The position numbers and the translations under genes were made by a program. Source: Allobosea sp. (lineage in GTDB: Bacteria; Pseudomonadota; Alphaproteobacteria; Rhizobiales; Beijerinckiaceae). From it: a stretch of 64,000 bases of DNA. A model generated the notes under the pieces. That model worked only from the letters and a program-made list of their open reading frames with translations. It did not search any database and had not been told where the DNA came from. The first letter of the stretch is position 1, and every line of letters begins with the position of its first letter. Of this stretch, positions 53,042 through 62,301 are shown piece by piece. The stretch covers positions 1-64,000 of the forward strand of contig JAAEQB010000058.1 in NCBI GenBank assembly GCA_024231975.1, in the 5' to 3' direction.

Positions 53042-54418
53042 TCAGACCGCCGGCAGGACGAGACGCGCCCTGAGGCCACCCAGCGGCGAGCGCTCCAGCG
53101 AAAGCTCGCCGCCATACAGCTTGGCGAGATCAACCACGATCGAGAGGCCGAGCCCCGAGCCCGGCGTCGTCTCGTCGAGCCTGCGGCCGCGCTTGAGGAC
53201 CTCCGCCATCGCATCGTCGGGAAGACCCGGCCCGTCATCGTCGATCAGCAGGACGAGGCGCCCTTCCGGAGTCTGCGCTACCGGCGCCAGGGAAACCTGC
53301 ACCTCGTTCCGCGCCCATTTGAAGGCATTGTCGAGGAGGTTGCCGAGCATCTCCTCGAAATCCTGCTTCTCGCCCCGAAAGCGGATGCCGGCAGGAACGC
53401 TGTGGCTGCCTTCGATCGCCCTGCCCTGTGCGATCTTCTCGAAGGTGCGGATCAGCGCGTCGAGCGAGGGCGAAATCTCGCAGATACCGCCGAGCGCCCC
53501 CGACAAGGCGGCAGCTCGTGCTCGGTCGAGGTAGTATTGCACCTGATCGCGCATGATCGCGGTCTGGTGGCGAACCGTCTGGGAGAGGACGCCTTGGCTG
53601 GCTTCGGCCTCGTTCTGCATCACGCTGAGCGGGGTCTTGAGGGCATGGGCGAGATTGCCGACCTGAGTGCGAGCGCGCTCCAGGATCTCGCGATTAGCGT
53701 CGATGAGCTGGTTCAGCTCGCCAGCGAGCGGCGCGAGGTCGGGCGGATAGCGGCCGGCGATACGGTGGCTCTCGCCGGTGCGCACCGTGCCGACCGCAGC
53801 GCGCAGTCGCGCCAGCGGGCGCAGGCCGAAGCGCACTTGCGCAATGGTCGAGGCAACCAGGGCGAGGCCCAGAAACAGGAAGGTCAGCGTCAGCGCGAAG
53901 CGGAAATCGCGGATATCGCCGTCGATCTCGTCGGCTGGCGCGGCGACACCGACGGTGAAGCGGCCATCCTCGCCGACATCGATCTCGCGCTCGAGCACGC
54001 GCAGGCGCCGCTCGTCCGGTCCCGAGATATAGCTCTCGCGCAGGCCGCGAGCATTCGGCTGCAGGTTCTGGTCGAGCAGCTTCGGCAATTGCCCGCCGAC
54101 GAGGGAGCGCGAGGTGCGCACGGTCGGGCGTTCGCCGTCGAGCCGGATGATCTGCCAGTACCAGCCGGAGAGCGGCAGGTCGAAGCGCGGCTCGCCGAGA
54201 TCGCCTATCGCCTGGCGCTCGGCCTCGGGCGGCGCCGCGAGGTCGGCGACCAACTCCTTGATGTAGACGCTGAGGCGCTCGTCGAAGCCGCGCTCGGCCG
54301 AACGGCGGTAGAAGGTGGTGAGACCGAAGCCAGCAAGGATCAGCACCAGCGCGCAGCAGATGGCGGCCGAGATGAAGAGCCGGGCGCCGAGCGAGAAGCG
54401 CTGCCGCGTGACCGGCAT
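53042..54418 (-). CDS. feuQ: Sensor histidine kinase, probable FeuQ
   Basis: The 458-residue inner-membrane kinase has two membrane helices (about 10-30 and 170-190) around a periplasmic sensor domain, HAMP, HisKA with the acceptor His in GNLAHALKTPLSVMQNEAEA and an HATPase_c region (NLLDNAFKWARNEV; DDDGPGLPDD; GSGLGLSIVVDLAKLYGG). GAGG lies at a good distance from the ATG at 54418, 7 bp past the regulator stop. The order regulator-kinase-cycHJKL is that of Rhizobium leguminosarum feuPQ. Assignment rests on synteny plus family. Confidence 0.75.
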   Translation of the reverse strand: MPVTRQRFSLGARLFISAAICCALVLILAGFGLTTFYRRSAERGFDERLSVYIKELVADLAAPPEAERQAIGDLGEPRFDLPLSGWYWQIIRLDGERPTVRTSRSLVGGQLPKLLDQNLQPNARGLRESYISGPDERRLRVLEREIDVGEDGRFTVGVAAPADEIDGDIRDFRFALTLTFLFLGLALVASTIAQVRFGLRPLARLRAAVGTVRTGESHRIAGRYPPDLAPLAGELNQLIDANREILERARTQVGNLAHALKTPLSVMQNEAEASQGVLSQTVRHQTAIMRDQVQYYLDRARAAALSGALGGICEISPSLDALIRTFEKIAQGRAIEGSHSVPAGIRFRGEKQDFEEMLGNLLDNAFKWARNEVQVSLAPVAQTPEGRLVLLIDDDGPGLPDDAMAEVLKRGRRLDETTPGSGLGLSIVVDLAKLYGGELSLERSPLGGLRARLVLPAV

Positions 54419-54425
54419 GACGGCC

Positions 54426-55088
54426 TCAGGGCTTCGCGGCGGCGATGTAGCCGAGCCCACGCACGGTCTCGATGACGTCGACCCCGAGCTTCTTGCGCAG
54501 GCGGCCGACGAAGACCTCGATCGTGTTGGAATCGCGATCGAAATCCTGATCGTAGAGATGCTCGACCAGTTCGGTGCGCGAGACCACGCGGCCCTGATGA
54601 TGCATCAGATAGGCGAGCAGCCGGTACTCGTGCGAGGTCAGCTTGACCGGGTTGCCGTCGACGACGACGCGGCTGGCGCGGGTGTCGAGGCGGACCGGGC
54701 CGCAGATCAACTCGGCGGTCGCGTGGCCGGCGGCACGCCGCAGCAGCGCCCGGACCCGGGCGAGCAGCTCCTCGACATGAAAGGGCTTGACGACATAGTC
54801 GTCGGCGCCGGCGTCGAAGCCCGAGACCTTGTCGCTCCAGCGGTCGCGCGCCGTCAGGATCAGCACCGGCATGGTCTTGCCGGCCCGGCGCCAGCCCTGC
54901 AGCACGGCGACGCCGTCGACCTTGGGCAAGCCGAGATCGAGGATCACCGCGTCATAAGGCTCGGTCTCGCCGAGATAGAGGCCTTCCTCGCCGTCGAACG
55001 CCTTGTCGACGGCATAGCCGGCGTTCTCCAGCGCATTGACGATCTGGCGGTTGAGGTCCTTGTCGTCCTCGACGACGAGCAGTCGCAC
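54426..55088 (-). CDS. feuP: Response regulator, probable FeuP
   Basis: The 220-residue OmpR/PhoB-type regulator has the receiver pocket EDD (7-9), phospho-acceptor Asp in AVILDLGLPKVDGV (about 51) and Lys in YVVKPFHVEELLARV (about 101), and a winged helix (SHEYRLLAYLMHHQGRVVSR; NTIEVFVGRLRKKLGVD). It starts with GTG. FeuP was described in rhizobia next to cycHJKL and controls cyclic glucan export and iron-related genes there; the same role here is inference. The secreted PepSY protein gene precedes it. Confidence 0.75.
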   Translation of the reverse strand: MRLLVVEDDKDLNRQIVNALENAGYAVDKAFDGEEGLYLGETEPYDAVILDLGLPKVDGVAVLQGWRRAGKTMPVLILTARDRWSDKVSGFDAGADDYVVKPFHVEELLARVRALLRRAAGHATAELICGPVRLDTRASRVVVDGNPVKLTSHEYRLLAYLMHHQGRVVSRTELVEHLYDQDFDRDSNTIEVFVGRLRKKLGVDVIETVRGLGYIAAAKP

Positions 55089-55134
55089 GGCGGCTTTTCT
55101 CCGATTGGCGGATCAGGAACGCGGCATAGCTGAA

Positions 55135-55461
55135 CTAGCGGATATCCGCCACCTTGCCCGAGGCGCCGTCGAGCGTCACGCGGGCGACACGGCCGTCGCG
55201 CTTCATCGTCGTCACCACATAGACGAACTCGTCGCCCTGGCGGCAGAGCCGGATCCGCAGGACTTCTCCGGGCGCTGCCTCGCGAGCATGGCGGGAGGCG
55301 GCTGCGGGCTGCATGACCTTGCCGTCCGACACCGCCTCTCGCGTTTCCTGCGCCGAGAGGCAGGAGATCGGCGGCGCCGCATCGACCGGCTCCACCGGCG
55401 AAGCGGTCGCGGTCACCAGCGCGAGAATCGCGACGTTGGGATCGAGCAGCATCATCGCCAT
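55135..55461 (-). CDS. Small secreted PepSY-like protein, possible FeuN counterpart
   Basis: The 108-residue protein has a signal peptide (AILALVTATASPVEPVDAAP) and a PepSY-like strand pattern at the C terminus (EVLRIRLCRQGDEFVYVVTT; DGRVARVTLDGASGKVADIR). Cysteines near residues 34 and 72 could pair. In Sinorhizobium meliloti a small periplasmic protein, FeuN, encoded with feuPQ restrains the kinase FeuQ; this gene occupies the same place. It is 46 bp upstream of the regulator. Functional equivalence is inference. Confidence 0.7.
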   Translation of the reverse strand: MAMMLLDPNVAILALVTATASPVEPVDAAPPISCLSAQETREAVSDGKVMQPAAASRHAREAAPGEVLRIRLCRQGDEFVYVVTTMKRDGRVARVTLDGASGKVADIR

Positions 55462-55513
55462 TGGGCTAGCCCGGTACGCGTGAATGCGCCATGAACATCA
55501 GCGTGAGGCTAGC

Positions 55514-58500
55514 TTACCCGACCGCGACGAGTCCACGCCGGGAAAGGCCGGCCCCTGCGACGACGCTGAGCTGCACCAGCTCGACGTCCAGCGCGACCTG
55601 AGGACTGCCGAAATCGGCGAGCTCCTGCGCCGTCTCATAGAGCATCGCCGGCGTGCCGACCTCAGTGATCCTGACGATCGTGCCGCCGGCGCGAATCGTC
55701 ACACGGTAGCGTTCGATCTCCTCGCCGAGCGGCACTTCGACCGCCTCCCAGGAATCGCCGCCGACGCGGCTGCGCCGGACCCAGCTCAAGGCGATACCGG
55801 ATGGCGACCGCCTTGCCCGCAAGCGGACAGGCGCAAGCGGCCGCAGCGGTGCGGTGCCGACCGTCGCGGAAAGCTCGCGCATCGATGCGGACGCGACATC
55901 GGCATGGGGCGGTCCGACCCGGTAGCGCAGATGCCGGCCGACATCATCGAGGCTCGTCGTCAGCGACATCGCGGCACCATCAAGAACGACGACGCGCGCG
56001 CCCGCGGCCAATGTCCGTGTCGCCGCCGGCTCCGAGCCACCCAGCCCGCGCACCATCTGCGACAACCGGAATGTCCGTTTGCCGATCAATTCGACCCGCG
56101 CCGCTGTCACGATCTCGACCTCTCCGGCCGGGTCGATGAAGGCGAGCGCGTTAGCGCCGGCGAGCGCCTCCTCCGCGGCGACCGAGGCAAGACCGCCGCC
56201 ACGCAGGCGGACGTCGACCGAGGCATGTCGATCAGTCCGCCAGAGCGGGCCGGGCTTCAACGCGCTCAAGGTCTCGCCCATGATCGAGGGGGCATCGACG
56301 ATGCCGGCCAAGGCGAAGGGCATGCCCTCGGCGGCCCGCCAGATCGCGAGGCCGCCGGGCCATGGATCGGCGAAGGCTGCGAGCGACTGCAACGGCGGCG
56401 GCGTGTCCCGCGCGATTGGCAGGTCGAGGATCAGCGCATCCGGCCGCCCCGCTATCCGCGGCGTCACCTTCGGCGGGCGCCCCTCCGCCGCTCCCGCCGC
56501 CGCGCCGCGATAGATCGCCGGCTCGACCGAGCGTGCATCGGCACGTCGCGTCGGACCATCGCCGATGCGCGTCAACCGGAACAGGCGGGGCTGGCCGGCC
56601 ATCTCCAGCGAGATCACATCGCCCGCTTCGAGATCGATGCAGCGTGGCGACAGCTCCAGTTCGAGCGTCTCGCGGCCAGCCCAGATCTCCTGTAGCCGCT
56701 GATCGGCGAGCCGTTGCCCCTCGGCCCGGCGCGTGGCCATGGGCAGCTCGACAGCGTTTTCCCGACGCGCGGCCCCGGCTAGGCGGCGCGAGCGGGCCGT
56801 TGCCTGACGGTAGTCGTTGTTGCCGTCGATATGGACCAGGCGCAGTTCGCGGGGCAGCTCGCTCTCCTGCGCCCGGCGCAGTTCGAAGGGCTGGCCGCCG
56901 CGATCGAGCACGAGGTCATCCACTGACAGCGCCCGCGCGATCGGCGCGGCGCGGCCACGGAAGGCGAGCCGGCCGGAGGAGATAACGGCGTCGAAGCCGA
57001 AGGCCTGGGCAAGCGGCTCGAGCGCCTGCCGCGCCGAGATCGGCCGGTCGAGGACATAACCGTCGGCAAAACCGTCGATCGCGAGCTCGTCTGGCGCCGG
57101 CAGTCCGTAGTCGGCCAGGATAGCCCGTACCAGCCGGTCGAGCGTCACGCCTTCGAGGCGGCCGTTGATCCAATGGCCGGTCTCGTAGTTCGCCCCGTCG
57201 GCCCAGACCGCGGTCAGGTCAGGGAAAGCCGGGAATGGGCGAGCGTCCCAGGTCCAGACGAAGACATTGGCCGGGTCGACCATGCGCAGGCTGGACGCGA
57301 CCCAAGTCGGGTTGCGCGAGGAATCGAAGCCGGGCAGAGCCGGATCGAACCCGGAGAGGATCGCCTCCAGCCCGCGCGCCTGGACGAGATCGTCGCGCGC
57401 CTTCGTCGAGAAGTGCGGATAGCCGCCATCGATCGACTTCGGATCGGGAAAGATATTTGGCGAATTGCCGCCCTTGTCGACGGCCGGCAACCCGATCTCG
57501 GTCAGCCAGATCGGCTTCGAGCCGGGCAGCCAGTCGGTCGCACCAATCTCCATGCCGGCGAAGCGCTCGACATGCGGGTTCGACCACCAGTTCGGCAGGT
57601 CCTTCTGCCGGAAGATCCAGGGCTTGCCGAAGGCGCCGTCGGTGATCGGCAGGCGCGTCTGCGCATAGCGGCCGGGGAGACTGGAATAGTACCAGTCATA
57701 GCCTTCGCCCGCGGTGAGGCGACTGTGCAGATAATCGACATCGGCCGGGCCGCGGGCGATCGATAGATCGGCATGATCTGGCGTGTCGCGCCAATCGGAG
57801 AGCGGCGCATAATAGTCGATGCCGATCGCGTCGATATGCGCGCTCGCCCAGAGTGGATCGAGCGGAAAGCGGACCTCCAGCCCGCCATCGGTGACATGGG
57901 CACCGTATTCCGTCCAGTCGGCGGCGTAGGTTAGCTTGGTCGGCAGCGGCAGGACGGCACGGACCTCAGCGGCGAGCGCGACCAGGCCCTCGACCATCGG
58001 ATAATGGCCGGACGCGCCGCGCACCCGCGTCAGGCCGACGAGTTCGGAGCCGATGATGAAGCCCTCGACACCGCCGGCCGCCTTGGCGAGCATCGCCGCG
58101 TGCAACACGGCGCGACGGAAGCTCCACTCCGCCGGCCGCGCGCAGACGATCCTGTCCCCGTCGAGCGAGAAATCCGCAGCCATGGCCGAACCGAAGAAGC
58201 TCGCGATCTGTCCGGCCGCGATCGGCGTGCCGTCGGGCGACCCGGCCTGGCCCGGCGCCGGCGAGCAGGTGATCCGGCCGCGCCAGGGATAGGGCGGCTG
58301 CGAGGCACTGCCGGTGTGCGGATCGGGCAGCGCGTTGCCGGCCGGCACGTCCATCATCACGAAGGGATAGAGTACCACTTCGAGCCCGTAGACATGGCGG
58401 AGTCGCCGGATCAGCGCGATCACACTGTCGTCGGAGGGCGTGCCGCCATAGGCAGGCCGGCCACTCGACTGACTGACGATGCACGCGCTCGCCCGGTCGA

Positions 58501-59446
58501 GGCCGGCGACAAACCAAGGTGCGTCGGGCGTGTTCTTGTCGGCGATCTCGACGCGCGGCGCGATAGTGCAGGAGCCGGCGCGCAGATCGTCGCCGAACCA
58601 GCTGACGACGAGGGAGATGCGCCGCAGGTTCGGGCAGAGCGCCAGCAGGTGGCCGATCGCGCCGTCGATATCGGTGGCGCTGTGCAATTGATGCCGGTTC
58701 TCGGCGATGCTGACGCCGGCCTCCGGCTCCTGGTTCACAAGGGTCGGCTGGTAGATGAACTCGCTCGCGCCGGGGATCAACGTCACCGCCCGGATCATCT
58801 GGCCGAGGCCCGGCACCGCGCGCACCACCTCGAAGGAGAATTGCGGCACGCGATTGCCGTAGTCGGCGAGCGGAAAGCGCTCGAACACGACATAAGCCGT
58901 GCCGCGATAGGCCGGCGCCGCGCCGGCCTCCTTGGCTGCGATCAGCGGATCGGGCTCCTGGTCCTCGAAGCCGCGATGGATGCGCAGCGATACGGTTGTG
59001 AAATCGACCTCGCGCCCATCGGCCCAGATGCGGCGCACGAAGGCGATCGGGCCCTCGCAGATCGCGACCGCGAGATTGGCGTAGTAGCTATAGGTGGTCT
59101 CATAGGTCTTCTGTGCCTTCTGACCGCCTTTGCCGCCGCTCTTCGTGCGGGTTACGGTGGTCGTCACTTCCTCTTCGAAGCGCGTCGCCCAGATCAGCTG
59201 GCCGCCCAATCTGGCCCGGCCATAGACACGCGGGATCGGCGCGCCTTCCGTCGAAGCGAGGCCATCGATCTCCTTCAGGCGTGGTCCCTCGACGATACGC
59301 GTGCCACCGCCGCTGCCGCCGAAAAGGCTCTGGTCGAGGGTCGCGCCGGCGATCGCGCCGAGCGAACGGCCGATCATGGCGCCGAACGGGCCGCCGACGG
59401 CGGCCCCCAGCACCGAACCGGCGACCTGCAGAACGAGCGTAGCCAT
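55514..59446 (-). CDS. GTA host-interaction/tail fibre-type protein (RcGTA g15-like) with TIM-barrel domain
   Basis: The 1310-residue protein closes the gene transfer agent tail cluster. It has a Gly/Ala-rich N terminus (about 1-50), a beta-rich region, the GTA TIM-barrel-like domain (about 430-740; GGVEGFIIGSELVGLTRV and AHIDAIGIDYYAPLSDWRD), the Phage-tail_3 region (about 780-950) and a C-terminal beta domain (FN3-like PLRPLAPVRLRARRSPSGIA). RcGTA g15 (rcc01698) has this size and order. Its ATG shares a base with the NlpC/P60 stop (TGATG). Confidence 0.9.
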   Translation of the reverse strand: MATLVLQVAGSVLGAAVGGPFGAMIGRSLGAIAGATLDQSLFGGSGGGTRIVEGPRLKEIDGLASTEGAPIPRVYGRARLGGQLIWATRFEEEVTTTVTRTKSGGKGGQKAQKTYETTYSYYANLAVAICEGPIAFVRRIWADGREVDFTTVSLRIHRGFEDQEPDPLIAAKEAGAAPAYRGTAYVVFERFPLADYGNRVPQFSFEVVRAVPGLGQMIRAVTLIPGASEFIYQPTLVNQEPEAGVSIAENRHQLHSATDIDGAIGHLLALCPNLRRISLVVSWFGDDLRAGSCTIAPRVEIADKNTPDAPWFVAGLDRASACIVSQSSGRPAYGGTPSDDSVIALIRRLRHVYGLEVVLYPFVMMDVPAGNALPDPHTGSASQPPYPWRGRITCSPAPGQAGSPDGTPIAAGQIASFFGSAMAADFSLDGDRIVCARPAEWSFRRAVLHAAMLAKAAGGVEGFIIGSELVGLTRVRGASGHYPMVEGLVALAAEVRAVLPLPTKLTYAADWTEYGAHVTDGGLEVRFPLDPLWASAHIDAIGIDYYAPLSDWRDTPDHADLSIARGPADVDYLHSRLTAGEGYDWYYSSLPGRYAQTRLPITDGAFGKPWIFRQKDLPNWWSNPHVERFAGMEIGATDWLPGSKPIWLTEIGLPAVDKGGNSPNIFPDPKSIDGGYPHFSTKARDDLVQARGLEAILSGFDPALPGFDSSRNPTWVASSLRMVDPANVFVWTWDARPFPAFPDLTAVWADGANYETGHWINGRLEGVTLDRLVRAILADYGLPAPDELAIDGFADGYVLDRPISARQALEPLAQAFGFDAVISSGRLAFRGRAAPIARALSVDDLVLDRGGQPFELRRAQESELPRELRLVHIDGNNDYRQATARSRRLAGAARRENAVELPMATRRAEGQRLADQRLQEIWAGRETLELELSPRCIDLEAGDVISLEMAGQPRLFRLTRIGDGPTRRADARSVEPAIYRGAAAGAAEGRPPKVTPRIAGRPDALILDLPIARDTPPPLQSLAAFADPWPGGLAIWRAAEGMPFALAGIVDAPSIMGETLSALKPGPLWRTDRHASVDVRLRGGGLASVAAEEALAGANALAFIDPAGEVEIVTAARVELIGKRTFRLSQMVRGLGGSEPAATRTLAAGARVVVLDGAAMSLTTSLDDVGRHLRYRVGPPHADVASASMRELSATVGTAPLRPLAPVRLRARRSPSGIALSWVRRSRVGGDSWEAVEVPLGEEIERYRVTIRAGGTIVRITEVGTPAMLYETAQELADFGSPQVALDVELVQLSVVAGAGLSRRGLVAVG

Positions 59447-59892
59447 CAGGGATCGAGCTCCGGAAAGGCGAAAGCATGGCTGAGATGGCGCCGCCACCAG
59501 CCGGTGAAGGCGACTTCGCCCACCGCGGCACCGTCATGGGCGTGCAGGATACGGTCCGGCTCGGTCAGGACGGCGCAATGCGCCGCTGGCAGATGCGTCC
59601 GCCAGCGGAAGAGCAGGACGTCGCCGGGTCGTGCGGCTAAGGGATCGATCGGGACGAGATGACGTTCGGCAGCCAGTGCCAGCGTCTCGCCCACGCCCTG
59701 CTGCGCCCAATAAGGAGAGTAAGGCGGCGTCGGCTCGGGCTCACCGCCGTAAAGCTCGCGCCAGACGCCGCGCACCAGGCCGAGGCAATCGCAACCGACG
59801 CCAAGCAGCGACGCCTGATGATGATAGGGCGTGCCGAGCCAGCTCCGCGCTGCTGCGACCACGCGCGCCCGCATTGTATCGGCGCCGGTCAT
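59446..59892 (-). CDS. NlpC/P60-family phage cell wall peptidase (RcGTA g14-like)
   Basis: The 148-residue cysteine peptidase has the catalytic Cys in GVGCDCLGLVRGVWRELYG (about 38) and His in LPAAHCAVLTEPDRILHAHD (about 107). It would cut peptidoglycan cross-links during particle entry. The ATG at 59892 overlaps the previous gene's stop (59889-59892); earlier in-frame starts would run into that gene. It lies between the DUF2163 and host-interaction genes as in RcGTA. Confidence 0.92.
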   Translation of the reverse strand: MTGADTMRARVVAAARSWLGTPYHHQASLLGVGCDCLGLVRGVWRELYGGEPEPTPPYSPYWAQQGVGETLALAAERHLVPIDPLAARPGDVLLFRWRTHLPAAHCAVLTEPDRILHAHDGAAVGEVAFTGWWRRHLSHAFAFPELDP

Positions 59893-60779
59893 CGGAACAG
59901 GCTCCCACCATCGAACGGGCCCGCACCGGGATCGCCTGCGCCAGTGCCGCCGATGATGAAGTCGTTGCCCGGCAGATGCGGGAAGCCGCGGAAATTGGCG
60001 CCGTTGCCGAATTTTTCGCGGCAGGTCTTGAAGCGCTTGTCGCAACCAGGAAAGGCCATGAAGAAATCACCGACCGCGATGGGGCGCGGCGCCGCCTGCC
60101 AGAGCTGGAGGATGACGGCGCCGTCGGCATTGCGATGGCTGCGGATCTCGGTCGAGAACCCGACATTCTGCCCCGCTTCGAAAGCCAGCCGGCCCCCGTT
60201 GAAATGCCCATCCTGGAAACCGCCGAGGACCGGCGCCGTGATCGTGAACCTGCCATCCGTGGCAGCGACCATTCCGGGCGCCGGCAGCACCATGACACCG
60301 CAGCGGGCGTCGCCGAGGTCGGCGGAACAGCCCGCGGTATAGAGCCGGCCGCGCTCCTCGTCGAAGGCCTTGCCCAATCCCCGGACCTCGGCGGTGAAAT
60401 TGCTGTCGCTGCGCTTCACCTCGCCGACGAAGCCGGTCTCCAGCAGGGTGCGCTGGCCGGGGTCCGTCCAGTTCACCAGCCAGAGCGCGACACGGGCGTC
60501 GTCATAGAGGCCGCGAGACAGATCCTCTTCGTTGAGGCCGCTTGCTGCGAGGGCCCCGAGCACCTCGCCGCCGCCGGTCGCGAAGCCAAGCTCGGAGCTG
60601 GATTCGGCCGCTTCCAGGCCGGCATTGGCGCGGAACAGGATGCCATCGAAGGAGAGATCGCGATCGTGATCGGTGAAGCCGAACACGACGCCGTCGCGGC
60701 GGGCCAGGCTCCAGCAGCGGCACAGCGTCGTCGCCTCGCCGGCGATATGCGCGGCGAGTCCGGAGGATAATGTCCGCAT
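59889..60779 (-). CDS. Phage tail protein, DUF2163/BR0599 family (RcGTA g13-like)
   Basis: The 296-residue protein has the family N terminus (MRTLSSGLAAHIAGEATTLC, with RDGVVFGFTDHDRDLSFDG) and the C-terminal CxxC-type region (GCDKRFKTCREKFGNGANFR, GFPHLPGNDFIIGG). In RcGTA the homologue is a baseplate/hub component. GAGG precedes the ATG 9 bp past the upstream stop. Confidence 0.93.
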   Translation of the reverse strand: MRTLSSGLAAHIAGEATTLCRCWSLARRDGVVFGFTDHDRDLSFDGILFRANAGLEAAESSSELGFATGGGEVLGALAASGLNEEDLSRGLYDDARVALWLVNWTDPGQRTLLETGFVGEVKRSDSNFTAEVRGLGKAFDEERGRLYTAGCSADLGDARCGVMVLPAPGMVAATDGRFTITAPVLGGFQDGHFNGGRLAFEAGQNVGFSTEIRSHRNADGAVILQLWQAAPRPIAVGDFFMAFPGCDKRFKTCREKFGNGANFRGFPHLPGNDFIIGGTGAGDPGAGPFDGGSLFR

Positions 60780-60788
60780 GGCAGGCCT

Positions 60789-61430
60789 CTAGTCGGCGAT
60801 CTCGACGATCGGAATCCTGGGGATGTCGCCGGCCTCGAAGGCCGATAGATCGACCTCGATCGCGTCGGCGTCGAAGCGCACCGGAACATCGAAGGCAAAG
60901 CCGGCGCTGACGACCGAGCCGCTCGCCGGAGCATGGCCGACGGCGAAGGTGATCAGCCCGCTGGCATGGTCGCAGGAGACGGCCGCCGGCTGGGGCTTCA
61001 CCACGCCGTCGACGGCGATCAGCACCGTCCCCGCGACCGGCTTGGTGACGCGGCGGACATAGGGCGCGTGCAGGCTGCCATAGAGCTTGCAGAGCTGGAA
61101 GACCCGCGTCGCGCCGTCGCCGACGCCGATCTGCTGGTCGCTCGCCGCAGGGGTCGCCGAGGGCGCGCAGCTCTTCCAGTCGAGCCTGTCACGCCAGCGG
61201 AATCCATAGAGCCGGCCGCGTCGCTCCTCGAAGAACGCGACGACCTCGGCCAGGGCATCCAGCGTGCGGATGCCGAAGCCTGCATCGTAGCGCCGGCGCG
61301 AGTGGGCCCACCGGCTGTTGCGGACCTCGCGGCCCGAAGCCAACGTCACCACCTGGGTCAGCCGCTCCGGCCCACCGCGGGCGCCGCGCGCGATCCCCGT
61401 GGGGAAGCGCACCTCGTGGAAGCCGCTCAT
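60789..61430 (-). CDS. Phage tail protein, DUF2460 family (RcGTA g12-like)
   Basis: The 213-residue protein shows the DUF2460 pattern: FHEVRFPTGIARGARGGPER, RRYDAGFGIRTLDALAEVVA and FFEERRGRLYGFRWRDRLDW. It corresponds to the distal tail protein of RcGTA. GGGAGGGGCGGC precedes the ATG. Order and size match the RcGTA cluster. Confidence 0.93.
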   Translation of the reverse strand: MSGFHEVRFPTGIARGARGGPERLTQVVTLASGREVRNSRWAHSRRRYDAGFGIRTLDALAEVVAFFEERRGRLYGFRWRDRLDWKSCAPSATPAASDQQIGVGDGATRVFQLCKLYGSLHAPYVRRVTKPVAGTVLIAVDGVVKPQPAAVSCDHASGLITFAVGHAPASGSVVSAGFAFDVPVRFDADAIEVDLSAFEAGDIPRIPIVEIAD

Positions 61431-61463
61431 GCCGCCCCTCCCTGTCCAGTCATAGTCCGCACC

Positions 61464-62066
61464 TCAAAGCGCGCGATTGCCGCGCGCCACGGCCCGCGCG
61501 ATCGCCGCCGAGACCTGCGCCTCGGAGCGGCGGAAGCTGTCGGCATCGGGCGTCGAGACCTGGACGGTGACGCTGACCGGGCGCCGATCGCCGCCACCGC
61601 CGGCTCGCACGCCGAGCTTGCCGTCGGGGCCGCGCGACAAGGGCATGATCGCCTCCGCCCCGCGTTCGCCCATCAGCCCGAGCCCGCGCCCCATGGCGAA
61701 GTAGGAGGGCGCCGCGACGACACCGCCATCGGCGAAGAACGAGACCGGCGAGCCGCCACCGCCGCCGCCCATACCGCCGGTGAAGAGCCCGGCCAGGCTG
61801 TTGACGCCGGAGCCGAGCCAACTCGAGATCGTGCTCTGAAGCGGCTTCAGCGCCGATTTCAGCAGGCTCTGCGTCATCGAGGTGCCGATGCTGCGCAGGA
61901 CGTCCTCGAAGCGCTTGCCCTCGATGATCCCGCTGGCGAAGGCCGAGGTGATCGACTTGCCGAAGGCCTGCGCCGACTTGCTCAGGCTCTGGGTCAGCGT
62001 GTTCAGCGAGCGCAAGCCGCCGACATTGAAGGAGGACGAGGAGGAGGAATCGTCTTCATCGGCCAT
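61464..62066 (-). CDS. Phage tail tape measure protein (RcGTA g11-like, short)
   Basis: The 200-residue protein starts with an acidic Asp/Ser run, then a helical stretch (SKSAQAFGKSITSAFASGII; DVLRSIGTSMTQSLLKSALK), a Gly-rich linker and MGERGAEAIMPLSRGPDGKLG, which is the tape-measure signature in GTAs. Short tape measures give the short tails of GTA particles. GGAAAGG lies eight bases before the ATG. Confidence 0.9.
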   Translation of the reverse strand: MADEDDSSSSSSFNVGGLRSLNTLTQSLSKSAQAFGKSITSAFASGIIEGKRFEDVLRSIGTSMTQSLLKSALKPLQSTISSWLGSGVNSLAGLFTGGMGGGGGGSPVSFFADGGVVAAPSYFAMGRGLGLMGERGAEAIMPLSRGPDGKLGVRAGGGGDRRPVSVTVQVSTPDADSFRRSEAQVSAAIARAVARGNRAL

Positions 62067-62301
62067 CGAGGCAGCCTTTCCAATCGTCGTCACGGGAAAC
62101 CGAATCCGGATGCGCCTGCATCAGCACATCCAGCGTCATGCGCGACGGCGCTTCGGCTTGCGGCGGGCGGTAGGCTTCCACCGCGGCAAGAATCTCGCGC
62201 GGGCTTGCCGCCCAGAAGGCATCCGGCGTCCAGCGCAGGCGCCCGAGACCGAATGCCATCACCTCGCGCCAGGGGAACGGAACCGCCGCCGGAGCCCTCA
62301 A
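62056..62301 (-). CDS. Small phage protein TIGR02216-like (RcGTA g10.1-like)
   Basis: The 81-residue protein contains FPWREVMAFGLGRLRWTPDA and FWAASPREILAAVEAYRPPQ, the conserved core of the small protein encoded between the tail chaperone and the tape measure in GTAs. I start it at a TTG that overlaps the chaperone stop as TTGA (62298-62301); the ATG at 62259 would remove the conserved FPW part. It overlaps the tape-measure start by 11 bp. It is probably translated in register with tail assembly. Confidence 0.8.
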   Translation of the reverse strand: MRAPAAVPFPWREVMAFGLGRLRWTPDAFWAASPREILAAVEAYRPPQAEAPSRMTLDVLMQAHPDSVSRDDDWKGCLDGR

